64,000 bases of DNA. Origin: Autumnicola musiva (GTDB lineage: Bacteria > Bacteroidota > Bacteroidia > Flavobacteriales > Flavobacteriaceae). The DNA lies in contig NZ_JAVRHK010000001.1 of the NCBI RefSeq assembly GCF_031846585.1, positions 1 to 64,000 of the forward strand, written 5' to 3'. Position numbers and translations under genes: made by a program. Below, piece by piece: positions 44,258-54,215 of this stretch (its first letter is position 1; each line of letters starts with the position of its first letter). Below the pieces are notes generated by a model. It saw only the letters and a program-made list of their open reading frames with translations, had not been told where the DNA came from and ran no database searches.

Positions 44258-46393
44258 CTAGTCCTTAATATTGGCATATTTTGACTTATTGATGTTGTTC
44301 ATTTTCATATCCGAAAGCACATTAATAGCCTCTTCCATATAAACATCACTACTCAGGCTTTTATGCCATCTATCTCTTTTTTCCTGCAAAATGGTATCGG
44401 TTTCAAAAGCTTCTCTTTCGTATGGCAGAGAGGTAAAAGATAAGTTGGTCTCATAATCTTTTAAAGAATCAAACCTTTTTGCCAACTCTGTTTGCTTTTT
44501 AACATTAGAAGAATATTCGTTGTAATCCAAGGAGTATTCATTGTCTTCGCTTTGTTCTTTGATCCACCTGGCATTTTCCTCTATCAGCTTAAGCTGCGTG
44601 TTTTCACTCATACGCTTCTTACTATTTTCTATGGCTTCATCAAACTCCACATAGCCATCCCACACATCATATTTGGCGGGATCTATCTTATCCCATGGCA
44701 ATGGGTTCTCCTGGTCTTTTTCACCAATATCAACAAAGCTGTACCTGTCCGGAACCACCACATCACTTTTTACTCCTTCCAACTGGGTGGAACCACCATT
44801 TACTCTATAAAACTTTTGAGTAGTAAGTTTTAACGCTCCAAGATCACCATATTCATTATTCCTTAACCAACGGTTTAGGTCAATTACATTTTGAACTGTA
44901 CCCTTACCATAAGTTTGTTTGCTCCCAATAATAATGGCTCTTTTATAATCCTGCATTGCAGCCGCAAGAATTTCAGAAGCCGAAGCTGAAAGTTCATTTA
45001 CCAGGATTACCAGCGGGCCATCCCAAAGAACTCCCGGGTCTTCGTCTTTTAGCACCTCTTTACGTTGTCCATTGGATTTCACCTGTACCACAGGACCTTC
45101 TTCAATAAATAAACCGGCAATATCCACTACTGTTTTTAGGGAACCTCCACCGTTATTCCGAAGATCCAGAACAAGTCCCTGCATATTTTGATCTTTCAGG
45201 CGAATAATATCCTTTTTAATATCTGAAGCTGCATTCCGTTCTTCATAATCTTCCATATTAAAATAAAACTTGGGCAAATTGATAACGCCGTATTTCTTTC
45301 CGTCCTTCTCTACCATAGAAGTCTTGGCATAAGTTTCTTCTATTTCTACCACATCACGGGTAAGAGTGACCTCTTCAATATTCCCCATTAACTTTTTGCG
45401 TATAGTAAGTGTCACCTCGGTTCCTTTTGGACCTTTAATTAGGTCCACCGCATCGTTAAGGCGCATTCCCACAATGCTCACCGCATCCTCTTCATCTTCC
45501 TGTTTTACTTTTAGGATCTCATCTCCCGAGTCCAGTTCTTCGCTTCTCCATGCAGGGCCACCGGAAATCACTTCGGTAATTGTTATATTGTCGCTTTTCT
45601 TCTGAAGCCTTGCTCCTATTCCTTCCAGTTTTCCAGACATGGCGATATCAAAACGTTCTTTATCCTGTGGTGCGAAATAAAAGGTATGCGGATCAAATTC
45701 TTCTACAATAGCATTAATATATATTGAAAAATAATCCTCTCTTTCAAGGTCATCTGTAAAATCATAATATTCATCCAAGGTACCAAGAGTTATTTCTCTT
45801 GCTTCTTGTTCAAGGTCAGCATCAGACTTTATTTCATAATCGGCATCATTCTCTTTTTTAGCTTCCTCCTGTTCTTTTAAATCACGATAAGTTACAAGAG
45901 TGGAAAATTTAAGCTGCTTTCTCCATCGCTCTTTCATCTCCTGCTTAGAAGCAACGTAACCCAGCTCATCATAGTTGGTATTAATGCTTTCCTGTTCGCT
46001 AAAATCAAAAGGCTCTGCTAAAATACTTTTATAAATTGACCGTGTTTCCTCCATTCTCTTACTCAGCGTAGAATAAGCAACATCAAAGAATTCAATTTCT
46101 TTGTTTTTAATCTGGTCGTCGATCTGACCTTCATATTTATTAAATTTTTCAATATCACTGGCATAAAGAAAACGCTTTGACGGATCCATAGATTCGAGGA
46201 AATCATTATAAACATTGGCGGAGAATTCGTCATTTATTTCCTTAGCGTCATAATGCCCCTGCTCAAGAACGTATGTAATAAGATCTATTAAAAGTTTATC
46301 TTTATTTGGATCTTCGAATTTTTTGGTGGTAAAGCTACATGCCGATGCCGCCATCACCATCAGCATTATTAGTATTTTGAAATTTCTTTTCAT
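44258..46393 (-). CDS. prc: C-terminal processing (tail-specific) protease, Prc/S41 family
   Basis: About 711 residues from the ATG chosen here (MKRNFKILI); ATGs 5 to 7 codons upstream are possible. N-terminal signal with lipobox-like ASAC, a helical N-terminal domain, a PDZ domain (about 240-330), and the S41 protease core with NELSASASEILAAAMQDY (catalytic Ser) and GSKQTYGKGTVQ (catalytic Lys), then a C-terminal DUF3340-type domain. Degrades periplasmic proteins from their C-termini and, in other bacteria, trims envelope proteins. Monocistronic. Confidence 0.93.
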   Translation of the reverse strand: MKRNFKILIMLMVMAASACSFTTKKFEDPNKDKLLIDLITYVLEQGHYDAKEINDEFSANVYNDFLESMDPSKRFLYASDIEKFNKYEGQIDDQIKNKEIEFFDVAYSTLSKRMEETRSIYKSILAEPFDFSEQESINTNYDELGYVASKQEMKERWRKQLKFSTLVTYRDLKEQEEAKKENDADYEIKSDADLEQEAREITLGTLDEYYDFTDDLEREDYFSIYINAIVEEFDPHTFYFAPQDKERFDIAMSGKLEGIGARLQKKSDNITITEVISGGPAWRSEELDSGDEILKVKQEDEEDAVSIVGMRLNDAVDLIKGPKGTEVTLTIRKKLMGNIEEVTLTRDVVEIEETYAKTSMVEKDGKKYGVINLPKFYFNMEDYEERNAASDIKKDIIRLKDQNMQGLVLDLRNNGGGSLKTVVDIAGLFIEEGPVVQVKSNGQRKEVLKDEDPGVLWDGPLVILVNELSASASEILAAAMQDYKRAIIIGSKQTYGKGTVQNVIDLNRWLRNNEYGDLGALKLTTQKFYRVNGGSTQLEGVKSDVVVPDRYSFVDIGEKDQENPLPWDKIDPAKYDVWDGYVEFDEAIENSKKRMSENTQLKLIEENARWIKEQSEDNEYSLDYNEYSSNVKKQTELAKRFDSLKDYETNLSFTSLPYEREAFETDTILQEKRDRWHKSLSSDVYMEEAINVLSDMKMNNINKSKYANIKD

Positions 46394-46539
46394 AAACTGC
46401 ATAAGTTTCATCATTATTCTTCTGCCAAATACATTAAAAATTGTGCCAACCTTTAAGGAGGCTCTGTATTTTTTGTTAAACCACTAAGATAAGCTTTCCC
46501 CGGGAAATTACTATTTTAGCCCATGTAAAAAAAATTGTT

Positions 46540-47322
46540 ATGTCAAAAGAAAAACCCCTGATCCTGGTGACAAATGATGATGGCATCACAGCCCCCGGCA
46601 TCAGGGCGCTGCTGGAAGTAATGAAAGAACTGGGAGACGTAGTAATTGTTGCCCCGGATAGTCCGCAAAGCGGAATGGGCCATGCTATTACCATTAGTAA
46701 CACTCTCTTTTGTGAGCCGGTAACCATAAAAAAGAATTATAAACACAAGGAATACAGCTGCTCCGGCACTCCGGCCGATTGTGTTAAAATTGCGACACAG
46801 GAGATTTTGCACCGCAAGCCCGATCTTTGTGTAAGCGGGATTAACCACGGTTCTAATTCTTCAATTAATGTGATATATTCAGGCACTATGAGCGCTGCGG
46901 TAGAAGCGGGTATTGAAGGAATTCCCGCCATTGGCTTTTCCCTTCTGGATTATTCTCTTACTGCCGACTTTGAGCCTTCAAAAAAATACGTGAAGAAAAT
47001 CACACAGGATGTCCTGAAGCATGGTCTTCCCAAAGGAGTGGTTCTTAATGTGAATTTACCCAAATTTCCTGCCTCTAAAATAAAAGGTATTAAAGTATGC
47101 AGACAGGCAAATGCACATTGGGAAGAAGAGTTTGACAAGCGTACAAATCCGCAGGGCAGGGATTATTTCTGGCTCACCGGTAAATTTGTGAACAAGGATG
47201 AAGGGGAAGACACCGATGAATGGGCCCTGAGTAACGGTTATGTTTCGGTAGTACCGGTGCAGTTTGACCTTACGGCCCACCAGTTTTTAAGAGAATTAAA
47301 CACCTGGAGCTTTAATGAATAA
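46540..47322 (+). CDS. surE: 5'/3'-nucleotidase SurE
   Basis: 260 residues. Metal-dependent phosphatase on nucleoside monophosphates. The N-terminal LVTNDDGITAPGI (metal-binding Asp pair near 11-12), SPQSGMGHAIT, CSGTPADCV and CVSGINHGSNSSINVIYSGTMSAAVEA are all typical. First of a same-strand cluster with a small membrane protein, lpxB, an NlpC/P60 lipoprotein and comEC; it overlaps the next gene by 8 nt. Confidence 0.97.
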   Translation: MSKEKPLILVTNDDGITAPGIRALLEVMKELGDVVIVAPDSPQSGMGHAITISNTLFCEPVTIKKNYKHKEYSCSGTPADCVKIATQEILHRKPDLCVSGINHGSNSSINVIYSGTMSAAVEAGIEGIPAIGFSLLDYSLTADFEPSKKYVKKITQDVLKHGLPKGVVLNVNLPKFPASKIKGIKVCRQANAHWEEEFDKRTNPQGRDYFWLTGKFVNKDEGEDTDEWALSNGYVSVVPVQFDLTAHQFLRELNTWSFNE

Positions 47323-47599
47323 GCAGGATCTTTTTACAGGATTTTTAGTAGGGGTTGCGGCCAATATTTCCGGCATCTTTTTATATATTTTAATCTTTTC
47401 AGAATTGAATATAGATGCCACCCTACAGGATGCATTTAGAAATGGGTATTTGGGAAAACTTATCGCTCTGGGAGGTATTCCTAATTTCCTGCCGTTCTTC
47501 CTTTTTCTGAAAAAGAAGCACAATGCACATGCACGGGGAGTTTTAATGGCTAGCATTCTGGCAGCAATCTCAGTGGGAATTTTTAAAATCGCGAATTAG
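47315..47599 (+). CDS. Small membrane protein of unknown function
   Basis: 94 residues, three hydrophobic segments (about 10-30, 46-64, 75-92) with a basic loop (LKKKHNAHARG). No family that I recognise. It overlaps the end of surE by 8 nt and precedes lpxB by 27 nt, so it is translated from the same mRNA; the fixed position suggests an envelope role, which is only inference. Confidence 0.75.
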   Translation: MNKQDLFTGFLVGVAANISGIFLYILIFSELNIDATLQDAFRNGYLGKLIALGGIPNFLPFFLFLKKKHNAHARGVLMASILAAISVGIFKIAN

Positions 47600-47626
47600 A
47601 AAGAATAACCTAATCTTTTTTCAAAT

Positions 47627-48751
47627 TTGAAGTATTATATAATTGCAGGAGAAGCTTCAGGAGATCTTCACGCCTCTAATTTAATGAAGGCATTGAAGCA
47701 GACTGACGAAAATGCCAAATTTCGATTTTGGGGCGGCGACCTTATGCAGCAACAGGGTGGGGAGCTGGTAAAACATTACCGGGATCTCGCTTTTATGGGT
47801 TTTGCTGAAGTGTTGCTTAACCTTCGCACTATCCTTAACAATATTTCTTTTTGTAAAAAAGACATCACAGCATTTCAGCCCGATGTATTGATTTTTGTAG
47901 ATTATCCGGGTTTCAACCTGCGCCTGGCCAAATGGGCAAAAAAAGAGGGCATTCCCACGCATTTTTATGTTTCCCCGCAAATATGGGCCTGGAAAGAAAA
48001 CAGGATTAAAGATATTAAGCGGGATATTGATAAAATGTATGTTATCCTCCCCTTTGAAAAAGAATTTTATGAGGAAAAGCACCAGTTTCCTGTTCATTTT
48101 GTAGGACATCCGCTTATTGACGCCATCTCTCAAAAAAAACAGATTCCTACAGAAGCTTTTAAGGAAGAATTTAACCTGGATAACAGGCCAATAATTGCCC
48201 TTTTACCGGGAAGCCGGAAACAGGAAATTTCAAAAATGCTCGAAGTGATGTTAAGCATTGTCCAAAACTATAAAAATTACCAGTTTGTAATTGCCGGTGC
48301 CCCAAGCCAGGACCGGGAATTTTACCGGCAGTTTATCAAAAAAAGCAATGTAAACCTGGTAATGAACCGCACTTATGATTTGTTAAGCCTGGCAACAGCA
48401 GCCCTGGTAACCTCCGGCACCGCTACGTTAGAGACCGCTCTTTTTAAAGTTCCTGAGGTGGTATGCTATAAGGGTAGTTTTATCTCCTACCATATTGCCA
48501 AACGCATTATCAATTTAAATTATATTTCGCTGGTTAACCTCATAATGGACAAAGAGGTGGTAAAAGAACTTATCCAGAACGATTTCAACAAAAAGAATCT
48601 TATCTTAGAACTGGATAAAATTCTTGATGAGAAGCATAGAGAAAATATTTTTAAGGATTATTATCTTTTGGAACAAAAACTGGGCGGCACAGGTGCCAGT
48701 CAGAAAACAGCCGAACTTATTTATAATAGCATCCATGAACAGAAAAATTGA
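47627..48751 (+). CDS. lpxB: Lipid-A-disaccharide synthase
   Basis: 374 residues starting at TTG (MKYYIIAGEASGDLHA); no ATG exists near this conserved N-terminus, so TTG is firmly placed. Joins UDP-2,3-diacylglucosamine and lipid X in lipid A synthesis at the inner membrane. Visible: GEASGDLHAS, DYPGFNLRLAKWAKK, YVSPQIWAWKENRIK, LPFEKEFYE, VGHPLID and LLPGSRKQEI, with TSGTATLETALFKVPEVVCYK in the C-terminal nucleotide-sugar site. Confidence 0.97.
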   Translation: MKYYIIAGEASGDLHASNLMKALKQTDENAKFRFWGGDLMQQQGGELVKHYRDLAFMGFAEVLLNLRTILNNISFCKKDITAFQPDVLIFVDYPGFNLRLAKWAKKEGIPTHFYVSPQIWAWKENRIKDIKRDIDKMYVILPFEKEFYEEKHQFPVHFVGHPLIDAISQKKQIPTEAFKEEFNLDNRPIIALLPGSRKQEISKMLEVMLSIVQNYKNYQFVIAGAPSQDREFYRQFIKKSNVNLVMNRTYDLLSLATAALVTSGTATLETALFKVPEVVCYKGSFISYHIAKRIINLNYISLVNLIMDKEVVKELIQNDFNKKNLILELDKILDEKHRENIFKDYYLLEQKLGGTGASQKTAELIYNSIHEQKN

Positions 48752-48797
48752 ATCCCGTTTTTTTCTCCTTCAGGATTTTCTTCTGAATCCTTTTTAT

Positions 48798-49331
48798 ATG
48801 CGAAACCTGCTAAAGATATGCAGCTTTATCCTTTTTGCCATATTACTTACCTCCTGCGGCAGTTCAAGATCCAGAGGGACCAACCAGAGAAAAATGGTTT
48901 CTTCAGAAAAAAAGTTTAAAACAAATCCCGAAGTTAAACCTGAAGATAAGAGGGTTTATAAGGTTATTTCAAATGCAAAAAAATTTGAAGGTACACGCTA
49001 CAAATACGGCGGCACCACAAAAAGAGGAATGGACTGCTCCGGACTTATTTATGTTGCCTGTCTTGAGGAAAATATTGCCATGCCCCGCACTTCCAGGGCC
49101 ATGTCTTTGGAAGGAGAACGCCTTTATCTTGAAGAAGTCACTGCAGGTGACCTGCTTTTTTTCGAAACCAATAAGAACAAAAAAGTGATAAATCATGTAG
49201 GACTTGTAGTTGAGGTACTACCCGGTAAAATTCTTTTTATTCACTCCACCACTTCAAGGGGCGTAATAATCTCTTCACTTTCCGAAGCTTACTGGCATAA
49301 TAACTTTGTAATGGCGCGGCGGATAATTTAA
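48798..49331 (+). CDS. NlpC/P60 (C40) family cell-wall peptidase lipoprotein
   Basis: 177 residues from the ATG at 48798, which gives a clean lipoprotein signal (MRNLLKICSFILFAILLTSC); the frame is open upstream into lpxB but adds nothing of the family. Catalytic Cys in GMDCSGLIYVAC, His in INHVGLVVEV and the third polar residue in LFIHSTTS. Cuts gamma-D-Glu-diaminoacid bonds in wall peptides, likely at the periplasmic side of the outer membrane. It starts 46 nt after lpxB. Confidence 0.92.
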   Translation: MRNLLKICSFILFAILLTSCGSSRSRGTNQRKMVSSEKKFKTNPEVKPEDKRVYKVISNAKKFEGTRYKYGGTTKRGMDCSGLIYVACLEENIAMPRTSRAMSLEGERLYLEEVTAGDLLFFETNKNKKVINHVGLVVEVLPGKILFIHSTTSRGVIISSLSEAYWHNNFVMARRII

Positions 49332-49523
49332 TTCTGAATATAGAGGGTTTCAGGAGACTTTTTTGTTTCGGATTTCTTTTTAAACTAATACCCTTCATTT
49401 CCCAAAAAGGGTGTCGATTTTTCTCTATCTTAAGCAGTAAATGCTGTAGCCATAAAACTTCTGAATTTCACCTTAATCAAGCTGTGCCTGTTCTTTACAG
49501 CGGGAATACTTTCCGGATTCTAT

Positions 49524-51500
49524 TTGTCCCCGGCCAGGGAAATAATTTTTGTTATTGCCGGTATAGGATTTGTTCTTTTCCTGTTCTCTTATTTCAGGGC
49601 ACATAAGAACATTTTTCAGGATGCTTTCTTCGGAATAACCTCCTGTATATTCTTCTTCATTATAGGTATCTGTACTGTTTTTCTTCATAATCCTGAAAAT
49701 CAGCCGCAGCATTATGTAAACATTTCTAAAGAAGATATCCAACCGGAATTTCTTGAACTTAAAATAGAAGAAAGGCTAAAAGACGGATTTTATACTGAAA
49801 AATTTATCGGCAGGGTTATTTCCGGAAATCATTCACTCCGCAAACCAAAAGGTAAAAACCTCCATGGAAAAATCCTTCTGAACATTGAAAAAGATTCAAC
49901 ATTAACTTTAAAGGTGGGACAGCATATTTTGGTGCCCTGCAAACTATCTTCATTTGCAAAACCACTCAACCCATATGCTTTCGATTACGGAAAGTATATG
50001 AAGCAACTTGATGTTTTAAAACAAGTGAATTTATCCGCAGAAGAAGTTTATACCTTAAATATTGAAGAATTAAACCTGAAAACTGTTGCCGCCGGCCTGC
50101 GGGAAAAAAGTATAGAGCGACTAAAAGATCATGCATTTCCCAGCCAGGAAATGGCTATTATTCAGGCGCTCATTTTAGGGGAGCGCAGGGATATTTCCGG
50201 CGAAGCTTATAAAAATTATGCTGCTGCGGGCGCAGTGCATATTCTGGCAATTTCAGGCCTGCATGTGGGAATTATTCTGCTCATTCTCAACTGGATTTTA
50301 AAGCCTGTAGAAATATTACAAGGAGGAAAAACTATAAAATTACTGCTTATCCTCTGCGGGCTGTGGAGCTATGCTTTTGTTGCAGGTTTATCCCCTTCGG
50401 TTATACGCGCGGTAAGTATGTTCTCTTTTCTTGCCGTCGGAATGCAAATTAACAGAAGAACGAGTACCATGAACACGCTTTTTATGTCGCTGCTCGTGTT
50501 ACTTCTTATCAATCCGTTTTACATTTTACAGGTAGGTTTTCAGCTGAGTTACCTGGCTGTATTTGCCATTATCAGCATCCAGCCAGAATTGTACCGAATA
50601 TTTCAGCCTGAAAACCGGCCTGTGGATTATCTGTGGAAAATCCTAAGCGTAAGTATAGCCGCGCAAATTGGGGTGTTCCCGCTAAGTCTTTATTATTTTC
50701 ACCAGTTTCCCGGCTTGTTCTTTATAACCAATCTGGTGATACTTCCTTTTTTAGGATTAATATTAGCCGGAGGAATTCTAATAGTTTTACTGGCACTCCT
50801 GAATATTTTACCCGAACCTGTTGCTGAAATTTATGGATATTGCATTTCCCTTATGAACGACTTTATAAACTTTATCGCAGGAAATAAAGCCTTCATTTTC
50901 AGTGACATTTACTTTACCAGGTCCATGGCAATAGCCGCATATTTTCTTATTGCTGCAGGAATTATTTATGTTTATAAACAGCGTTACAGGACTTTAGTTA
51001 TGCTCCTTTCCGGAATTATACTCCTGCAATGCCTGCTAATTTTTAATAAGGCTGAAAACAGCAATTCCGAATTCACGGTTTTCCATAAGAACCGGAATAC
51101 CCTGCTGGGATTAAAACATGGTAATCAGCTGAAAATTTCCCATTCCGATTCACTGAATCCTCAAAATGAACCTTTTCTGAAGGAATATCTGGTAAACAAC
51201 AAAATTGAAAAAATTGAATATGAAAGTCTGCAAAACATCTATTCATTAAACGGAAAGCAACTTCTTGTATTAGATAGTACAGCGATTTATAACATTCCAA
51301 ATCTCCATCCGGATATTCTCTTACTTACCTCCTCTCCACAGTTAAATCTGGAAAGACTAATTGCTGAATTTCATCCGGAAATTATTATTGCAGACGGAAG
51401 TAATTTTAAGTCCTATGTAAAAAGATGGAGAAAAACCAGTAAGCACAAAAAAATCCCTTTCCACTATACGGGTGAAAAGGGAGCTTTTCAACTCAACTAA
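49524..51500 (+). CDS. comEC: ComEC/Rec2 DNA-uptake channel, short form
   Basis: 658 residues from the first canonical in-frame start (TTG at 49524). Coding-like sequence continues upstream to about 49452 (KLLNFTLIKLCLFFTAGILS), giving the missing first membrane helix, but with ATA where ATG is expected. Domains: N-terminal membrane segments, DUF4131 (about 45-190), the competence core with ILGERRDISGEAYKNYAAAGAVHILAISGLHVGI split over 219-252, and about ten helices. The C-terminal metallo-hydrolase domain of long ComEC proteins is reduced to a degenerate remnant (about 510-658). Transports single-stranded DNA across the inner membrane. Converges with the thioredoxin gene. Confidence 0.92.
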   Translation: MSPAREIIFVIAGIGFVLFLFSYFRAHKNIFQDAFFGITSCIFFFIIGICTVFLHNPENQPQHYVNISKEDIQPEFLELKIEERLKDGFYTEKFIGRVISGNHSLRKPKGKNLHGKILLNIEKDSTLTLKVGQHILVPCKLSSFAKPLNPYAFDYGKYMKQLDVLKQVNLSAEEVYTLNIEELNLKTVAAGLREKSIERLKDHAFPSQEMAIIQALILGERRDISGEAYKNYAAAGAVHILAISGLHVGIILLILNWILKPVEILQGGKTIKLLLILCGLWSYAFVAGLSPSVIRAVSMFSFLAVGMQINRRTSTMNTLFMSLLVLLLINPFYILQVGFQLSYLAVFAIISIQPELYRIFQPENRPVDYLWKILSVSIAAQIGVFPLSLYYFHQFPGLFFITNLVILPFLGLILAGGILIVLLALLNILPEPVAEIYGYCISLMNDFINFIAGNKAFIFSDIYFTRSMAIAAYFLIAAGIIYVYKQRYRTLVMLLSGIILLQCLLIFNKAENSNSEFTVFHKNRNTLLGLKHGNQLKISHSDSLNPQNEPFLKEYLVNNKIEKIEYESLQNIYSLNGKQLLVLDSTAIYNIPNLHPDILLLTSSPQLNLERLIAEFHPEIIIADGSNFKSYVKRWRKTSKHKKIPFHYTGEKGAFQLN

Positions 51501-51507
51501 TTAATAC

Positions 51508-52050
51508 TTAATTTTTAAACTCACCCACGAAATTCTCACGGTAGTCAGAAAAAGCGGACTGACTGGTAAGTTTTTTATGATCGTCTTTGGCAAACATTTT
51601 CAGGAATATTTCCAGCTGTTCCGGGGTCCTGTAACCAACAATTGGCGCAATAAGATCTCCGTCTTCCGCAAAAAACACGATTGTTGGATATCCGGAAATC
51701 CGCATGGCACTGGCAAACTGATGCGTACCATTTCTTCCGGTACGGGAAGCGTCGTAATTGGGATTGGTAAAAGTCATGTCCTTATAATTTATAGTACCTT
51801 CCCCTTCAGCATTAAATTTTACCGGATAATAATGCTTATTTACATATTCCACCACATCTTTATTGGCAAAGGTATTCCTGTCCAGTAATTTGCACGGGCC
51901 ACACCAGGTGGTGTAAGCATCCATAAAAATCTTCTTCGGATGCTTTTTTTGAGCCTTGAGGGCTTCATTCATCGTCATCCATTTAATTTCCTGTGCCTGT
52001 ATCACTCCGGCAGAAAGTACTATCAAACAAGCGATTATTCTAAACTTCAT
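51508..52050 (-). CDS. Periplasmic thioredoxin-like protein
   Basis: 180 residues from the ATG at 52050 (MKFRIIACL), better than a TTG eight codons earlier. Signal peptide ending VIQAQ, then a thioredoxin fold with the CGPC active site (YTTWCGPCKLLDR near 46-58) and the cis-Pro region RISGYPTIVFF. The layout WMTMNEALKAQKKHPKKIFMD is typical of thioredoxin_7/DUF255-like secreted proteins of Bacteroidota. Probably reduces periplasmic disulfides. Ends 7 bp from the comEC stop. Confidence 0.9.
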   Translation of the reverse strand: MKFRIIACLIVLSAGVIQAQEIKWMTMNEALKAQKKHPKKIFMDAYTTWCGPCKLLDRNTFANKDVVEYVNKHYYPVKFNAEGEGTINYKDMTFTNPNYDASRTGRNGTHQFASAMRISGYPTIVFFAEDGDLIAPIVGYRTPEQLEIFLKMFAKDDHKKLTSQSAFSDYRENFVGEFKN

Positions 52051-52260
52051 AAATTTTTCCTCTTCTAAAATCAAAAAATGTTCCTAAATAACTAACGCTC
52101 TCATATGCCCATTATTATATCTGTTTGGTTTCAGTATAAGTATCTTCAGGAGAGCTTAGGAAAGACCGCTAACAACCCTCCTGCTGGCACTATGAAAATT
52201 TAGAAAGTGGATAGATAAAAGAATTAACCATACATACTAACTTTTATACCTTCAGCTACA

Positions 52261-54201
52261 TTAACGTTTACGGTTTTTGTTGTTATTGCCTTCTTCATTA
52301 ATTATCTCTTCATCCCCCAGTTCAAATTTCTCCTGTTGGGGCAAATCCCCTTCATTATCTTCCACTCCATGAGTAAGCCTTTTCAATGGTTTCAACAGCA
52401 ATATGACTAAAATTCCAAAAATTGCGGTAAAAATTGTAATTCCCCAAAATGTTTTATATTCCATATCGGTTTGCACCTCTTCAACCACAAAATTACCACT
52501 GTAGCCACTCCTATCTTCTGCCTGTTTAAAGTCAATTAATACGTGATAAGGATCTTCTACAGTAACATTTTCTTCCTGAAGGATTTCCACAACCTCGTTT
52601 GTCCTCTCTTTATTTTTAAATTGGATATAATCCAGAACAGGTTCTCCTGTTTGCATTTCCAACACATGCAATTCTCCATTTTCTTCATAAACTTCTCCAG
52701 CTAATCTGAAATCTTCCTGATTTGAAACCACTGAATCATTTAACTGAAGGTTCTGAGTCATTTCAGAATCACTGGCAACAAGATTAACTACCATAGGTTC
52801 TCCCTGAGAAAATTCACCAATAACACCCGCTACTTTATTTCCCAAACCTGTTGCAGCAAAATAAACTCCCATCATTAAAGAAGCATATTTTACAGGTGCC
52901 AGCTTAGTAATAAAAGAAAGCGCTACCGGAGAAGAACACAATTCCCCAATAGTATGCAGCAAATAAGCCAGCACCAGCCAGAACATAGCTGATTTATGCT
53001 CGTAAGGAACATAATTTTTAGCTGCCATAGCCATAAATATGAAACCAAGCCCCATTATAACAACTCCTGTGGCCATTTTGAAAATGGAAGAAGCCTCTTT
53101 ACTTTTTAACTTTCTTCTGGCCCAGAAATTAGCTACAATTACACCAAAAATAATTATGAAAAGAGCATTTAGAGACTGAAACCAGGTAGCAGGCACCTCA
53201 TTCCCAATTAACGGCAGTGAAAAAGGAATCCTCCTGTCGGTTTTATCGAGGGCATAAATGTTCATTAGCCCCCCCGCCTGTTCAAAGGCTCCCCAAAAAA
53301 CAACTACCAGCAGGAAAGAAAGAATCATTACCACATAACGATCCTTCATCACCTGCGAGGTAAGGTCTTTATAAACCATCAGCATTAAAGCAGTTACCAG
53401 TGTAAGGAAAATATAAAGCAATCCGTAAGGCAGAGATTCAAAGAAGAGGTAGTAAAGTGACCCAAGCATCAAAATTGAAGTGATAACCAGCTGCAAAGGA
53501 GATTTCAGCAAATCTTTAAACATTCCGCCAAGAGAGGCACCTTCATCACGTTCAGTACGGGAAAGCAGGTTTCCAACATTCCGCAGGTATTTTTGTCCCC
53601 ACATATAAACAATAAGCCCCAGTGCCATAGCTATTCCGGCTAGTCCAAAGCCCCAGTGCCATCCAATATTTTCTCCCACATATCCCACAATCAAACTGGA
53701 AAGGAAAGCCCCCAGGTTAATCCCGATGTAAAAAATGGTAAAGCCTTTATCCCGGCGAATATCACCTTCTTTATAGAGACCGCCCACCATTGTAGAGATA
53801 TTGGGTTTCAGCATTCCTACCCCGGCAATAATTAGTGCCAAGCCTAAGTAGAATGCCCACATTTCTTCAACAGCAAGTATTCCGTGGCCTGCAACCAGTA
53901 CGATCCCGCCAATAAGGACCGTTTTCTTCTGTCCTAAAAGTTTATCTGCTATAATCCCACCGGGAATTGAAGCTACATAAACCAGCATGGTGTACCAGCC
54001 GTAAAGTGCAATTGCTTCCCCACCTGTCCAGCCCAAACCGGCATTACCACCAGTTGTGGCACTTACCAGATAAAGAACAAGAATAGCCCTCATCCCGTAG
54101 TAAGAGAAACGCTCCCACATTTCGGTAAAAAAGAGTATATAAAGTCCTACCGGATGTCCAAATAATTCCTTTTGCGGTGCCGGGGTTGCTGAATTTGCCA
54201 T
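52261..54201 (-). CDS. POT/PTR2-family proton-dependent peptide transporter
   Basis: 646 residues. Twelve or more membrane helices; N-terminal GLYILFFTEMWERFSYYGMRA, the ExxER-type motif of the POT family, and FYIGINLGAFLSSLIVG, the second family signature. Imports di- and tripeptides with protons. A hydrophilic insert (about 475-575) precedes the last helix and is larger than in E. coli DtpA; the C-terminus is acidic then basic. It follows the DPP-IV-type gene by 14 nt, so peptide release and uptake are encoded together. Confidence 0.95.
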   Translation of the reverse strand: MANSATPAPQKELFGHPVGLYILFFTEMWERFSYYGMRAILVLYLVSATTGGNAGLGWTGGEAIALYGWYTMLVYVASIPGGIIADKLLGQKKTVLIGGIVLVAGHGILAVEEMWAFYLGLALIIAGVGMLKPNISTMVGGLYKEGDIRRDKGFTIFYIGINLGAFLSSLIVGYVGENIGWHWGFGLAGIAMALGLIVYMWGQKYLRNVGNLLSRTERDEGASLGGMFKDLLKSPLQLVITSILMLGSLYYLFFESLPYGLLYIFLTLVTALMLMVYKDLTSQVMKDRYVVMILSFLLVVVFWGAFEQAGGLMNIYALDKTDRRIPFSLPLIGNEVPATWFQSLNALFIIIFGVIVANFWARRKLKSKEASSIFKMATGVVIMGLGFIFMAMAAKNYVPYEHKSAMFWLVLAYLLHTIGELCSSPVALSFITKLAPVKYASLMMGVYFAATGLGNKVAGVIGEFSQGEPMVVNLVASDSEMTQNLQLNDSVVSNQEDFRLAGEVYEENGELHVLEMQTGEPVLDYIQFKNKERTNEVVEILQEENVTVEDPYHVLIDFKQAEDRSGYSGNFVVEEVQTDMEYKTFWGITIFTAIFGILVILLLKPLKRLTHGVEDNEGDLPQQEKFELGDEEIINEEGNNNKNRKR

Positions 54202-54215
54202 TTATCGTGTGTAGT

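Noticed and set aside
51460..51510. Weak hairpin GAAAAGGGAGCTTTTC at the comEC end as terminator
   Set aside because: Short AT-rich stem inside coding sequence, no T-run; not convincing.
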